This document shows, piece by piece, positions 41,803 through 51,700 of a stretch of 64,000 bases of DNA. This DNA is from a virus. Where the stretch lies: positions 1 to 64,000 of IMG/VR virus record IMGVR_UViG_3300032116_015003; one strand, written 5' to 3'. The first letter of the stretch is position 1, and each line of letters begins with the position of its first letter. A model generated the notes under the pieces. That model was not told the origin of the DNA. It saw only the letters and a program-made list of their open reading frames with translations, and made no database searches. A program made the position numbers and the translations under genes.

Positions 41803-42120
41803 TTAGAACATTCAAATGATATTGTTTATCACTTGACTAAAAAATCTAATTTATCCAGTATTAAGAAATACGGACTAAAACCAAATTTACCGGTTGATAT
41901 GCCCACTGAAGATGAAGGTGTGTATGTATTTAAAACAAAAGAAAATGCAGAAGATGCATTGATGAATTGGTATGGAGACAGATTTGATGAAGATGAAGAA
42001 TTTGTATTGTTGACCATCAAGACAGATGGATTGCAATTGTTTTCAACAATGGTAGATTGGGAATATATTTCATACACAAATATACCAGCATCCAATATTA
42101 TTAAAATAGAAAATATATGA
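41779..42120 (+). CDS. Leader-bearing protein, probable ADP-ribosyltransferase fold
   Basis: A 113-residue protein. After the leader MIKLKDLILE, the body IVYHLTKKSNLSSIKKYGLKP, then EGVYVFKTKENAEDAL and FVLLTIKTDGLQLF has the order of ART-like folds (Y-H-x-T strand, I-x-x-x-G-L turn, G-V/I-Y-x-F strand followed by an A-x-x-x-A helix). It is short for a full toxin. No substrate can be named. It overlaps both neighbours by 4 bases, so three leader-bearing genes are translationally linked. Confidence 0.6.
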   Translation: MIKLKDLILEHSNDIVYHLTKKSNLSSIKKYGLKPNLPVDMPTEDEGVYVFKTKENAEDALMNWYGDRFDEDEEFVLLTIKTDGLQLFSTMVDWEYISYTNIPASNIIKIENI

Positions 42121-42722
42121 TTTTATTAAAAACATTACTATTAGAAAATAATTGGCCGAATGTAATTTTGAATGATAAACATCTTTGGTATCATGGCAGA
42201 AGCATTGATAGTGACGTTTTTTCGTATGATTATGTCGGCGGCGAAAATGCATATGATCAAGAGGGGCCGGGATTTTATTTTACAAATAATTTCGAGGATG
42301 CAAAAAAATATACAAATTCAAATGGTATTATATTAAAATGTAAAATAAATTATCAAAAAATACTTATAAAAAGCCCATCATCAAATACAAAAGTTAATAA
42401 AAAAATAATTGTTGATTTAATTAATAGTAGTCCAGACAAAGATTATACACTAGAAAATTTTGATGAAAATCCAAAAATGGCAATGATTAAAGCAATAAAT
42501 GCATATTTGAAATATGATTATGCGCATGACGCGTATCAAATACTTGCCCGTGATTTTTACAAATACAATCCAAAAGAATATTTACAAATATTGTCAAAAT
42601 ATTATGATGCTCAATTAACTGATAAAAACATAATGGATGGTAAAAAAGTATATCATTTGATTGTTTACAATCCAACATTAATTACAGTTATTGATAAAAT
42701 AAAATATGAATCTTCCATTTAA
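42117..42722 (+). CDS. Leader-bearing protein, probable ADP-ribosyltransferase fold
   Basis: A 201-residue protein with leader MILLKTLLLE before NNWPN. WYHGRSIDSDVFSYDYVGG, then GPGFYFTNNFEDAKKYTNSNG and IILKCKI match the opening of an ART-like domain (Y-H-G-x-S, G-x-G-x-Y-F-T, then a helix with A-x-x-Y). The second half (about 95-170) is helical and unrecognised. It may act on host proteins early after injection, as T4 Alt does (inference). Confidence 0.6.
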   Translation: MILLKTLLLENNWPNVILNDKHLWYHGRSIDSDVFSYDYVGGENAYDQEGPGFYFTNNFEDAKKYTNSNGIILKCKINYQKILIKSPSSNTKVNKKIIVDLINSSPDKDYTLENFDENPKMAMIKAINAYLKYDYAHDAYQILARDFYKYNPKEYLQILSKYYDAQLTDKNIMDGKKVYHLIVYNPTLITVIDKIKYESSI

Positions 42723-42972
42723 AGAAATCTCATTGGGCAACAATCAATATATAAGAGAGTTTGCCGCTGATACAAATCGTGATGTTGTAGAAGAATGGCA
42801 TCGGGATCGTGAAGATCGTATTGTTGAAGTAATTGAAAATACAGATTGGTTGTTTCAAATGGATAACGAATTACCAATTTTATTAAAAGAAAAATTATAT
42901 ATTCCCAAAGAAAACTATCATAGAGTAATTATGGGAAAAGGCAAATTAATTGTTAAGATAACCAAGCTTTAA
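42706..42972 (+). CDS. Cupin-like small protein
   Basis: An 88-residue protein. EEWHRDREDRIVEVIENTDWLFQMDNELPILL followed by KLYIPKENYHRVIMGKGKLIVKI shows the two His-containing beta blocks of a small cupin. Ligand or metal unknown. It overlaps the preceding gene by 17 bases and ends just before the neck gene. Confidence 0.5.
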   Translation: MNLPFKEISLGNNQYIREFAADTNRDVVEEWHRDREDRIVEVIENTDWLFQMDNELPILLKEKLYIPKENYHRVIMGKGKLIVKITKL

Positions 42973-42975
42973 AAC

Positions 42976-42983
42976 TATTTATA
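42976..42983 (+). promoter_or_regulatory. TATTTATA motif
   Basis: Four bases before the gp13 ATG at 42988, which has no Shine-Dalgarno sequence. Confidence 0.4.
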
Positions 42984-42987
42984 ATAT

Positions 42988-44196
42988 ATGGCAAATGCAA
43001 ATATCGATCAAGATCGTGTAAGATGGCCGGGTAGCGGTAGTGCTGTGAACACTGGTAGTGTTCCGTATGGATTTTATCTCAATGAAAGCGCAACTACCGG
43101 CAGTGTTGGTTATTTTGAATATGATTGTCAAGCTGCTGCCGGTTGGGCAGCAAAACGTTTGGGTTATCCAATTGTAGATATTGAAATGATTGATGTAAAT
43201 TTCTATGCATGTTTTGAAGAAGCTGTAAGTGAATATGGTGCTCAAGTAAATCAATTCAACATTCGTAATAATATGTTGAATTTACAAGGTATGCCCGTGG
43301 CAAATAATCCAAATGTTACAGGTCTAAATGTAAAAGGAAGTGCATTGCCATTTATTGTTGAATTATCAAAACAATATGGTAGTGAAGTTGGCGTCGGAGG
43401 ATATGTGGAAGCAAAAAAATATGGCGTTGCAGTTACAAGTAGTGTTCAAACATATGATTTACAAGCATTAATTGGAACCGCAGTTGAAAGCGGCAGCCGT
43501 GTTGAAATTCGCAGAGTATTTCATGGCCCACCACCAGCATTTGCACGTATTTACGATCCATTCAGCATGACTGGTATGAGTTATAGTAACGTATTGAATG
43601 AAATGGGATTCGCTGGCTATAGTCCTGCTACACAATTTTTAATGACGCCGATCTTTGAAGATTTGCTTCGCGGTCAAGCAATTGAATTCAATGATATGGT
43701 ACGAAAAAGCGGATACAGCTTTGAAATTATTAATAACAAATTAAAATTATTTCCTATTCCAACATATGATCATACTGTTTATGTAGAATACGTTGTAGAA
43801 AAAGATAAATATAGTACGGCATCGCTGTTTAGTAGTGGAAGTAATTATGATATTGTAAGTGATTATAGTAATGCACCTTATCAAAACGTTGTATATAAGA
43901 GCATCAACGCCGTTGGTAAACAATGGATACGAAAATATTTCTTGGCATTATGTAAAGAAACTCTTGGTCGAATTTTGCAAAAATATACAACAGTTCCGAT
44001 TCCGGGTGGCGAAGTTACTCTGGACGGTGCTGAATTGCGTAGTGAAGCGACATCTGAAAAAGAAGTGTTAATGACACAATTAAGAGAAAATCTTGAAGCC
44101 AGTGGACGTGCTGCACAAATGGATGCCAAAGCAAATGAAGCTGATAAAATTCAAGAAACTCTTCGTAAAACCCCACTGTTAATTTATATTGGATAA
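42988..44196 (+). CDS. gp13: Neck protein, gp13-like
   Basis: A 402-residue protein (T4 gp13 is 309). AKRLGYPIVDIEMIDVNFYACFEEAVSEYG near residue 55 corresponds to the T4 gp13 start RRLGAPIINVEL. The end KQWIRKYFLALCKETLGRIL, then PGGEVTLDGAELRSEA and EKEVLMTQLREN matches the T4 gp13 C terminus. It completes the head after packaging and joins it to the tail. An extra helical segment (about 368-390) lies near the C terminus. Confidence 0.85.
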   Translation: MANANIDQDRVRWPGSGSAVNTGSVPYGFYLNESATTGSVGYFEYDCQAAAGWAAKRLGYPIVDIEMIDVNFYACFEEAVSEYGAQVNQFNIRNNMLNLQGMPVANNPNVTGLNVKGSALPFIVELSKQYGSEVGVGGYVEAKKYGVAVTSSVQTYDLQALIGTAVESGSRVEIRRVFHGPPPAFARIYDPFSMTGMSYSNVLNEMGFAGYSPATQFLMTPIFEDLLRGQAIEFNDMVRKSGYSFEIINNKLKLFPIPTYDHTVYVEYVVEKDKYSTASLFSSGSNYDIVSDYSNAPYQNVVYKSINAVGKQWIRKYFLALCKETLGRILQKYTTVPIPGGEVTLDGAELRSEATSEKEVLMTQLRENLEASGRAAQMDAKANEADKIQETLRKTPLLIYIG

Positions 44197-44199
44197 TTT

Positions 44200-44502
44200 A
44201 TGGAACAAGAAAAAGAACCATCTAAGTTTTTGTCATACAGTACATCAATGGAATGTCCGCAATGCAAATCTAATAAATCAAAAGTCATAGATAAACGCAA
44301 TGCACAAGATCACATTGTACGTCGAAGACACTGTGAAAATGGACATCGTTATACGACGATGGAATTGGACGCAAACAAACCCGGTGCAGCAAAAAAAGGA
44401 ACAATTGATCCAACAAGTGATGATTTTGCAGAAAAAATGAAAAATGCACTTGTTCAGTCAATCAATTATCAAAAACTTGCAAACGCACTATATATTAGAT
44501 AA
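44200..44502 (+). CDS. NrdR-type zinc-ribbon protein
   Basis: A 100-residue protein. Residues 18-56 match the zinc ribbon of NrdR: ECPQCKSNKSKVIDKR, then VRRRHCENGHRYTTMEL. The fourth ligand seems to be His49 in place of Cys. The ATP-cone that NrdR uses to sense nucleotides is absent. It is set between gp13 and gp14 genes, so a DNA-binding, transcription or virion role is open. Confidence 0.65.
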   Translation: MEQEKEPSKFLSYSTSMECPQCKSNKSKVIDKRNAQDHIVRRRHCENGHRYTTMELDANKPGAAKKGTIDPTSDDFAEKMKNALVQSINYQKLANALYIR

Positions 44503-44507
44503 TTAAT

Positions 44508-44978
44508 ATGAGTTTATTTGGACGCTATTTTAGTGAACGCGATTTAAGATTGATTAATTCTGTTAATGCAGAATTGACCCGCGATATTATTCAAACTTTA
44601 GTTGTTTGTTTTAAAATCGCTGGTAATGTTACCAAAACAAACATGTATGGTGAAAGCAGTCCTAGCGAAGGCAAATCTTTTTATGATGGTATTGAGCTGA
44701 CCGCATTAATTGAACGAAGTGATCCAACAACAGACGATGAAGGATTTGGTCCAGATCGGGATCAAAGCGTTGTGTTCAAATTGAGAGAAAATACTTGTGC
44801 CGATGCAAATTATTTTCCTGAAGTTGGCGATTTAATTTTATTTAATAATCGGTATCATGAAATTAATAATGTTGTTCAAGAACAATTTTTGGGTGGCCAG
44901 AGTGATAAGAGTCATAGTTTTATTTGCAATACTCATTATAGTCGTTTAAGTAAACTTAACATCATTGAAAGACAATAA
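44508..44978 (+). CDS. gp14: Neck protein, gp14-like (short)
   Basis: A 156-residue protein; T4 gp14 is 256. MYGESSPSEGKSFYDGIEL and NYFPEVGDLILFNNRYHEINNVV resemble segments of T4 gp14 (the KDGDLIYFP region). Position between gp13 and gp15 supports the call. It is shorter than T4 gp14 mainly at the C terminus. Confidence 0.7.
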   Translation: MSLFGRYFSERDLRLINSVNAELTRDIIQTLVVCFKIAGNVTKTNMYGESSPSEGKSFYDGIELTALIERSDPTTDDEGFGPDRDQSVVFKLRENTCADANYFPEVGDLILFNNRYHEINNVVQEQFLGGQSDKSHSFICNTHYSRLSKLNIIERQ

Positions 44979-44980
44979 TT

Positions 44981-46165
44981 ATGTCATGGCGTGGTAATAC
45001 ATCAAATCCAGTACCTTCGAATGTTGATGAAACAAAGAAAAATCCTTATTTTACAAATCAAGAAAATAAGGCAATGGATGTTCGTCGAGATAAAGATACA
45101 CGAAAGAATTTCACAGTTACTTTAATTGATATTGACAATTCATTGATGGAATATTTACAAAATGTAATTAATCCAACAGTTGTCGATGCCGGTGCAAATA
45201 TCAAAGTACCTATTCTTTATGGAAATCCCGAAAGATGGAAGGCTATTCAAAACGACGGATATTATCGTGATATAAATGGTAAAATCCAATTACCCGCAAT
45301 AATGTTCAAGCGTAGCTCGTTTAGTAAAAATGAAAATTTACAAACGTTTAATAGATATTTAACATATCCAGTTATGACTAAATTTAGTGAAAAAAATCAA
45401 TATACTAAATTTAGTTTGTTAAATGATACCGTTGCTCCTGTTAATCAAATACATGCCGTGACATTGCCAGATCATGTAAAAGTTGAATATGAATTTATGG
45501 TTTGGACAGAATATGTGGAGCAAATGAACGCTATTTTAGAAAAAATTAACTTTGCAAGCGAAGATTATTGGGGCGATCCACAACGATTTAAATTTAGAGT
45601 AACAATCAACGATTATAGTCATACCACAGAAGTCTCTAACGATAAAGATCGTATGGTTCGTACCTCTTTTACGCTAAGTTTGTTTGCATATTTATTGCCG
45701 GAAAGTTTTGAAGATCGCAAATCAACGGTTCAAAAACTACTGACTCCTAAAAAGATTAGTATTACGGCAGAAATTGTAAATGGAGTTGAAATGACATCGA
45801 CAAATAAAAATGTTAAAGCGAATTCATATAGCAACCCAAGCAATCCTTACTATAATGTTAATAATGTTATATCATCAATTAAAGATTCGTGGACTGTTCC
45901 TAAACCTGCTATTGTAACAGAAAAATCAACAGTTGAAGGAGGCGATGTAACGACTCAAATTAGACAAAGTTATGCAGCACTCATTCAACAGACAATTAAT
46001 ATGGTTATCAGTGGAAGTACAACAGGAAGTGTAAATATTTGGCATAACCCACCTTCTTCACCAACCGAATATGGTGAAGAAGGTTGGATGGCATATGATG
46101 GCGATTATCATTATATATATGTTGGTGGTCGGTGGAGACGCCAAGCAATTGCAGACTTCGAATGA
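44981..46165 (+). CDS. gp15: Tail terminator / sheath stabiliser, gp15-like
   Basis: A 394-residue protein (T4 gp15 is 272). IKVPILYGNPERWKAIQND and LPAIMFKRSSF parallel T4 gp15's VPITYASKEH and following strand; VKVEYEFMVWTEYVEQMNAIL and RTSFTLSLFAYLLPE fit the remaining core. The last 30 residues (WMAYDGDYHYIYVGGRWRR) form a small aromatic module also seen in altered form at the end of the fibre encoded next. gp15 caps the finished tail and contacts the neck. Confidence 0.78.
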   Translation: MSWRGNTSNPVPSNVDETKKNPYFTNQENKAMDVRRDKDTRKNFTVTLIDIDNSLMEYLQNVINPTVVDAGANIKVPILYGNPERWKAIQNDGYYRDINGKIQLPAIMFKRSSFSKNENLQTFNRYLTYPVMTKFSEKNQYTKFSLLNDTVAPVNQIHAVTLPDHVKVEYEFMVWTEYVEQMNAILEKINFASEDYWGDPQRFKFRVTINDYSHTTEVSNDKDRMVRTSFTLSLFAYLLPESFEDRKSTVQKLLTPKKISITAEIVNGVEMTSTNKNVKANSYSNPSNPYYNVNNVISSIKDSWTVPKPAIVTEKSTVEGGDVTTQIRQSYAALIQQTINMVISGSTTGSVNIWHNPPSSPTEYGEEGWMAYDGDYHYIYVGGRWRRQAIADFE

Positions 46166-46205
46166 TTAACTAAATATTAAAAAAAACCAGTTTAAATAAA
46201 AAAAA

Positions 46206-46215
46206 ATATATTTAT
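46206..46215 (+). promoter_or_regulatory. TATATTTATA late motif
   Basis: Lies 34 bases before ATG 46250; AGGA follows near the ATG, so a conventional leader is likely. Confidence 0.5.
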
Positions 46216-46249
46216 ACTAAGATCATAGTAATATAGGAACCAAAGTAAT

Positions 46250-48670
46250 ATGCCATATCCAAATACAACAGCTTCAGTCATTGTAATTTCACAAACAAGT
46301 GCAAGTTCTGTCGGCGGCCAATTTCCATTTATTGAAAGACAGATTAGCGGTAGCAATCTATTTTTGGTAACAGATGCAAACGGCTTTTTAACCGGAAGTA
46401 CAAGCATTCCCGGTGGAAGTTTTACCTCTTTAACAGTAACTGGCGCACTAACAGCAAGTATAATTAGTGCAAGTACAGCACTTACGAGTGCAGCCGCAAC
46501 ATTTACTGGTCCTGTAACAATGAGTTCAATGCTTAGTGCAAGCGGGGGCATTACAGCAAGTGGTATTCAAAATACAGGAACACTTACTGTTGTTGGTACG
46601 AGTACATTAGGTACAACAAATGTAACTGGATTGTTAAGTGCAAGTGGAAATATTACCGCAAGTAATATTTTTGACGCCGGTACACTGGTCGTATTGGGTA
46701 ATACCATTCTTACAACGGTAACAGCAAGTAACATTAGTGCGAGTGGAAACATTAGTGCAAGTTTGTTTGTTGGCGCTCACACAGGAAGTACATTTGGTAC
46801 TGCAAGTTGGGCAACCAATGCTACAACAGCTACAACTGCAAATGCGTTAAATACAGCTAATAATTATACCATTTCAGGATTGACTGTTAATGGTAACGTT
46901 AGTGCAAGTGGTACATTTACCGCAAGTAATTTTCACGTAGTTAATAATGTTGGATTTGCATCAAGTGTAACCGTTGGTGGTTCGCTATCAGTTAGTGGAA
47001 GTACCGTATTTGGAAATGACGTAACTGATACTACAACTATTAACGGTAATTTAATTAACAGTGGCAGCTTTTTCACAAGCGGTTCAATTACTGCAAGTAA
47101 CATTAGTGCGAGCGGAAATATTAGTGCAAGTAACGGTTGGTTTAATAATTTGACAGTTGCAGGAACGTTAAATGCCACAGTAAGTGGTAGTATTACCAAT
47201 GCAAGTAGTGCTAGTATTGCTGCAAATAATAGTACTGCAACACTACAATATATTACATTTGTTGACGGAACTGGAAATCGTCCATTGTATGTTGATCAAG
47301 ATAGCTTAACATGGCAGCCAAGTACCAACACGCTGAGTAGTAGTGGTAATTTTGTTGGAGTAAATTATACAGGTTCAAGAATTACTATATCAGGTGGTAC
47401 TGGTAACAGCACTGCTGTTGGTACACAAGGTATTCTTTCATCAAATGGTATTGGTGTCAGTGGCAATAGTTATTTCAATGGAGATGTTGGTATTGGTACG
47501 TCGTTAACTGTTGGTGGCATAATCTCTGGAAGCAATGCATTATGGTTAGCCGGTAATGCAACATTAGCTGGAAATAGTGCTACTGTTACTCATACTGGTA
47601 CTGGTAATTTATCAATCCTTTCTAGTAATGGAAGTGTAGTGATTGAAGGTTCTACTTTTACTGGAAATGATGTAACTATACCGGGTGATCTTGCTGTAAA
47701 TGGTGGCGATATCACAACAACAGCGGCCACATTTAATTTGATAACAGGCAGTGCTACAACAGTTAATTTCGCTCACAATGCATCGGCTCTTACGATTGGT
47801 GCAACGGGTAGTAGCACTATATTTAATGGCGATATTGCTGTCAACGGTGGAGATATTTCAACCACAGCATCTACATTTAATTTCTTAACAGGTAATTCTG
47901 CAACAACAACAGTAAATATGTTGTGGAACGATGCTACGCCCACACTTAGAATTAGATCTACAAAAGATGCCACTGCGCCGGGTACTGCCGCTGTTGTTGT
48001 TGATGGTGGTGTTTCTATTGCAAAAAATCTTATTGTTAGTGGTAGTACTACAATGTATGGTGATTTAACATTGATTGGTACTGGATCGATTGTTAATATT
48101 AGTAGCAGTACTGTTATTATTGGTGATAATCGTATTGCATTAAATGCATGGAGTGTTGGAAGTCCACAACGTTATGGTGGTATTGACGTTTTTGATAGTG
48201 GTAGCACTGCGTCGGTTACAAGTTCTTTGTTGTGGGATAGTTTAAATAACTATTGGTTGTTACAAACAAACAATACAGGTTCTCCTGTAACTGCAAGCAG
48301 TGCAGTTATTCTACAAGGTCCAACAAGTAGTTTTGGTAGTGAATTTTTATTGACAGTAAACAACTTCTTGAAAGTTCAAACAACAACGGGTAACATGATT
48401 ACTTCAAGTTTGAGTGAAGTTGGTAACACCTTACAATATGCGGGTACAATTAGTGCGAGTGTTGTAACTGGAAGTCAAGTTTTTGGATTAACTGGATCAT
48501 TTATTAATCTGGCATTACTAACTGGTAGTTCGCCGGGAGTAGGCACTCAAGTTCCTGCAAGTCCAAATGCTGCGGGATTGCCGGGACAAATTGAAGTTGA
48601 CAACAACTTTATTTACGTTTATACGAATAATATTTGGAAACGTGTTCCTGTTAGTGTTTGGTCATTATAA
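46250..48670 (+). CDS. Repetitive fibre protein (806 aa)
   Basis: An 806-residue Ser/Thr/Gly/Asn-rich beta-structured protein. The body is a repeat of short units of the type T-A-S-N-I-S-A-S-G-N, with larger modules such as HTGSTFGTASWATNATTA and GDNRIALNAWSVGSPQRYGG. The C terminus is a small module (GQIEVDNNFIYVYTNNIWKR). No transmembrane segment or chaperone domain is visible. It is probably a tail or head fibre; the following two genes share its repeats. A terminator follows. Confidence 0.75.
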   Translation: MPYPNTTASVIVISQTSASSVGGQFPFIERQISGSNLFLVTDANGFLTGSTSIPGGSFTSLTVTGALTASIISASTALTSAAATFTGPVTMSSMLSASGGITASGIQNTGTLTVVGTSTLGTTNVTGLLSASGNITASNIFDAGTLVVLGNTILTTVTASNISASGNISASLFVGAHTGSTFGTASWATNATTATTANALNTANNYTISGLTVNGNVSASGTFTASNFHVVNNVGFASSVTVGGSLSVSGSTVFGNDVTDTTTINGNLINSGSFFTSGSITASNISASGNISASNGWFNNLTVAGTLNATVSGSITNASSASIAANNSTATLQYITFVDGTGNRPLYVDQDSLTWQPSTNTLSSSGNFVGVNYTGSRITISGGTGNSTAVGTQGILSSNGIGVSGNSYFNGDVGIGTSLTVGGIISGSNALWLAGNATLAGNSATVTHTGTGNLSILSSNGSVVIEGSTFTGNDVTIPGDLAVNGGDITTTAATFNLITGSATTVNFAHNASALTIGATGSSTIFNGDIAVNGGDISTTASTFNFLTGNSATTTVNMLWNDATPTLRIRSTKDATAPGTAAVVVDGGVSIAKNLIVSGSTTMYGDLTLIGTGSIVNISSSTVIIGDNRIALNAWSVGSPQRYGGIDVFDSGSTASVTSSLLWDSLNNYWLLQTNNTGSPVTASSAVILQGPTSSFGSEFLLTVNNFLKVQTTTGNMITSSLSEVGNTLQYAGTISASVVTGSQVFGLTGSFINLALLTGSSPGVGTQVPASPNAAGLPGQIEVDNNFIYVYTNNIWKRVPVSVWSL

Positions 48671-48690
48671 TGTTTTGTGAATTAACAAAC

Positions 48691-48720
48691 CCCGATATGT
48701 TTCATACATATCGGGTTTTT
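48691..48720 (+). terminator. Rho-independent terminator after the first fibre gene
   Basis: CCCGATATGT, loop TTCAT, ACATATCGGG and five T; the T run leads straight into a TATATTTATA element. Confidence 0.92.
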
Positions 48721-48755
48721 ATATTTATACAAATGTTATTTTTTATATATTTATA
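48720..48755 (+). promoter_or_regulatory. Two TATATTTATA late motifs
   Basis: Copies at 48720-48729 and 48746-48755, 44 and 18 bases before ATG 48774. This is the only place with two full copies, immediately after a terminator, which favours a promoter role. Confidence 0.5.
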
Positions 48756-48773
48756 ATCATATCTATTTAAAGT

Positions 48774-51700
48774 ATGCCTATTGGATCGACAGTTGTCTAT
48801 AATGCAGGTGATCTTATTTTATCAACAGTAAGCTCATCGGGTAATACATTTCAAGAAAATAAAATTGCTGCGGCAACAAGTAGTATTATTTTATTTAATT
48901 CCAATGGTCTTATCAGTTCTCAATCATTAAATTCAACAACTGTTGGGACTGCTAGTTTTTTAAACGCCACAAATGCAGTTGTAACCAATTTAACAGCAAG
49001 TAACATTGATAATACTTATTTATTTAATGATTATACAATTGAAAAATATGGATTTACTGATGTTGCTAAAGGTCGAACACCAACTATAACAGCAGGTTCT
49101 TTATTCTCAGGAGGACCAACATATAGAAATATTACTTCCTATTGGACGATTCCGACATCCTCAATTACATCTCCGTTTCCAACGATGAGTATTGATTTTG
49201 GATCATCTATATTACAATGTCAATACGTTACATTTGGTACATGGTATAAAGTTGATACGTCACAAATTCCTTATTCCTATCGAATTGAATATTCTACAGA
49301 CAATGTTAATTGGACTTTGGCTGCGAGTTCTTCTACAAATACGGATACTGCACCGGTACATAGTTTAGGGGCCGCGCCAACAATACGTTATATTCGTTTA
49401 ATTGTTTTATCTGGACAAACCAGTGCAAGCGTACCAAATGGATATAATTCTCAAGTTAGTGCGTTTAGAGTATATTCTTTTGCTGGCTCTTATACTAGCG
49501 ATAATATATGGGCACAGCGCGGAGATGGCGCCGTAGCATATACAGCTTTTAATGGTAATATAGGTATTGGAACAATTTCTCCAACCGCTACGCTTACTGT
49601 TAGTGGCAGCATTAGCGCAAGTAATTCATATACATTAACGACGGTCGGAATTGGTTCAAATTTGATAGTTGGAACTACCGGAACATTTGGTCAAGGATTA
49701 ACGGTTGGCGGTAATATTAGTGCAAGCGGTAATATTAGTTCTAGTGTATTCGTAGGACCACATACCGGAAGCACGTTTGGTACTGCAAGTTGGGCGCAAA
49801 GTGCAAGTTTTGCAACAACTGCAAGTTTTGTAAATATAAGTGCATTAAATGCATTTGTTCAAGGCGGAAATAGTTTTGGTGCAACTGCTACACTTGGAAC
49901 CAATGATGCAAATAGTTTGGTACTGGAAACAAACGGTACACCACAATTAACAATTAATAGTGGTGGTAAATTTGGAATGGGTACATCTCCAGTAGCGACA
50001 GTGAAATTAGCTTTAAGCGATAGTCACTTAGGTGCGCTAGGATCATCATCACTTTATCTTTCAACTACACAAAATGCGTCTGCAATTGGAAATAATTCTA
50101 ATACACAGGGTATAAGCAATGAATATTTTATAATAGGAAATACAAGTGGGTCAAATCAAATACAGGGAATTTTTAATAATACATACATAACGGCAACTGG
50201 AACTCAAACCGCAAGTGTACGTAGTTTAAGAAATAATATTAGTATTAACAGTCCTGTGACTATGAGTTCTAATAGTTCGATTGTCAATGGATTATTTTTG
50301 AATCAATTCAATATGCCAGATGGAGCATCATCTGTGAGTATTCCTGATTATAGAATTATCAATACTAATTTGTCCGCTATTGGATCATTTGTACCATCTG
50401 GTAGTATATCAAATTTTTATGATATTTTGGCGGGGGGCATGGATTCGACTATTGGTAGTGCTTTATCAGTATCAAATGCCTACGGTGTTTTTATTTCTAG
50501 TCGTCGTCAAAGTGGAGGAAGTGTTACAAATAGTTGGGGCGTATATCAAGTAGGAACAAACGATAATAATTATTTCGCAGGCAATGTTGGTATTGGAATT
50601 ACAAATCCAACAAATGATTTGGCGATTGCTGGAACTGTCAGCGCGAGTGCAATCACAGCAAGTACCATTAGTGCAAGTAATTTAAATGTATTAACAACTG
50701 TTGGTATTGGATCAAACTTAATAGTAGGAACAAATGCTACATTTGGGCAAGACATAACAGTTGGTACTAACATTAGTGCGAGCGGAAATATTAGTGCTAG
50801 TACATCATGGGTTGGTCGCTCATCAGTGTTTGGATTATCTAATCCGGCGGCAAGTTTAGAGGTTATTGGTCCGGCTAATATTAGTGGAACATTTGCAGTT
50901 TTGGCATCTAGCGGTGATAATACAGCATCTGTATTTACTGTTTACGGTGATAATAATCCACGAACACCGAGATTTACAATCAGTAGAGCTGGTAATGTCG
51001 GAATTGGTACAACTAATCCTGAAAACAGATTGGATGTTGTTGGAAATATTAGTGCAAGTGCCATTACAGCAAGCACTATAAATTCACAAGGCAATATATT
51101 TGGTATTCGTTCAACAACACATCCATTATACTTGTATGATAATGCAACAAATATAATCATTGCAAGAATAACTAACAATACACCGGGAGTTGGATCATCC
51201 ACTGATTTTATTTTACGAAGTGGATCAACGGACGTAGTTCGGTTAAGTACTTTACAATCAAGTTATTTAAATGGTGGAAATGTTGGTATTGGAACTGCGG
51301 CTCCACTTGCAAATTTGCATGTATATACTGGATCAACTGGCCCAACAAGTACACATCAAGTTGAATTTTCAAGTGCAGGTTCTAAAAGAATATTATTTTT
51401 AACAAATGCGGGTGGCGCTTCTTATAATCCAATTGTTGCAAGTGGTGACAGTGGAATTATATTTGCAAGTGGATCGATAAGTAGTAGTCAATGTTTTTTC
51501 ATTGCACCTTGGAATTCGACAGCAACTGGTATTACTATAAGTGGTAGTGGTCAAGTTGGGATTGGTACAAGTGATCCTCGGGGAACATTGCATGTAGTTG
51601 GAAATATTACTGCAAGTAGTATTACTGCAAGCTTGCAAGGCACAAGTAGCTGGGCCACAAATAGTTTGACTGCAAGTTTTGTAAATATAAGTGCATTAAA

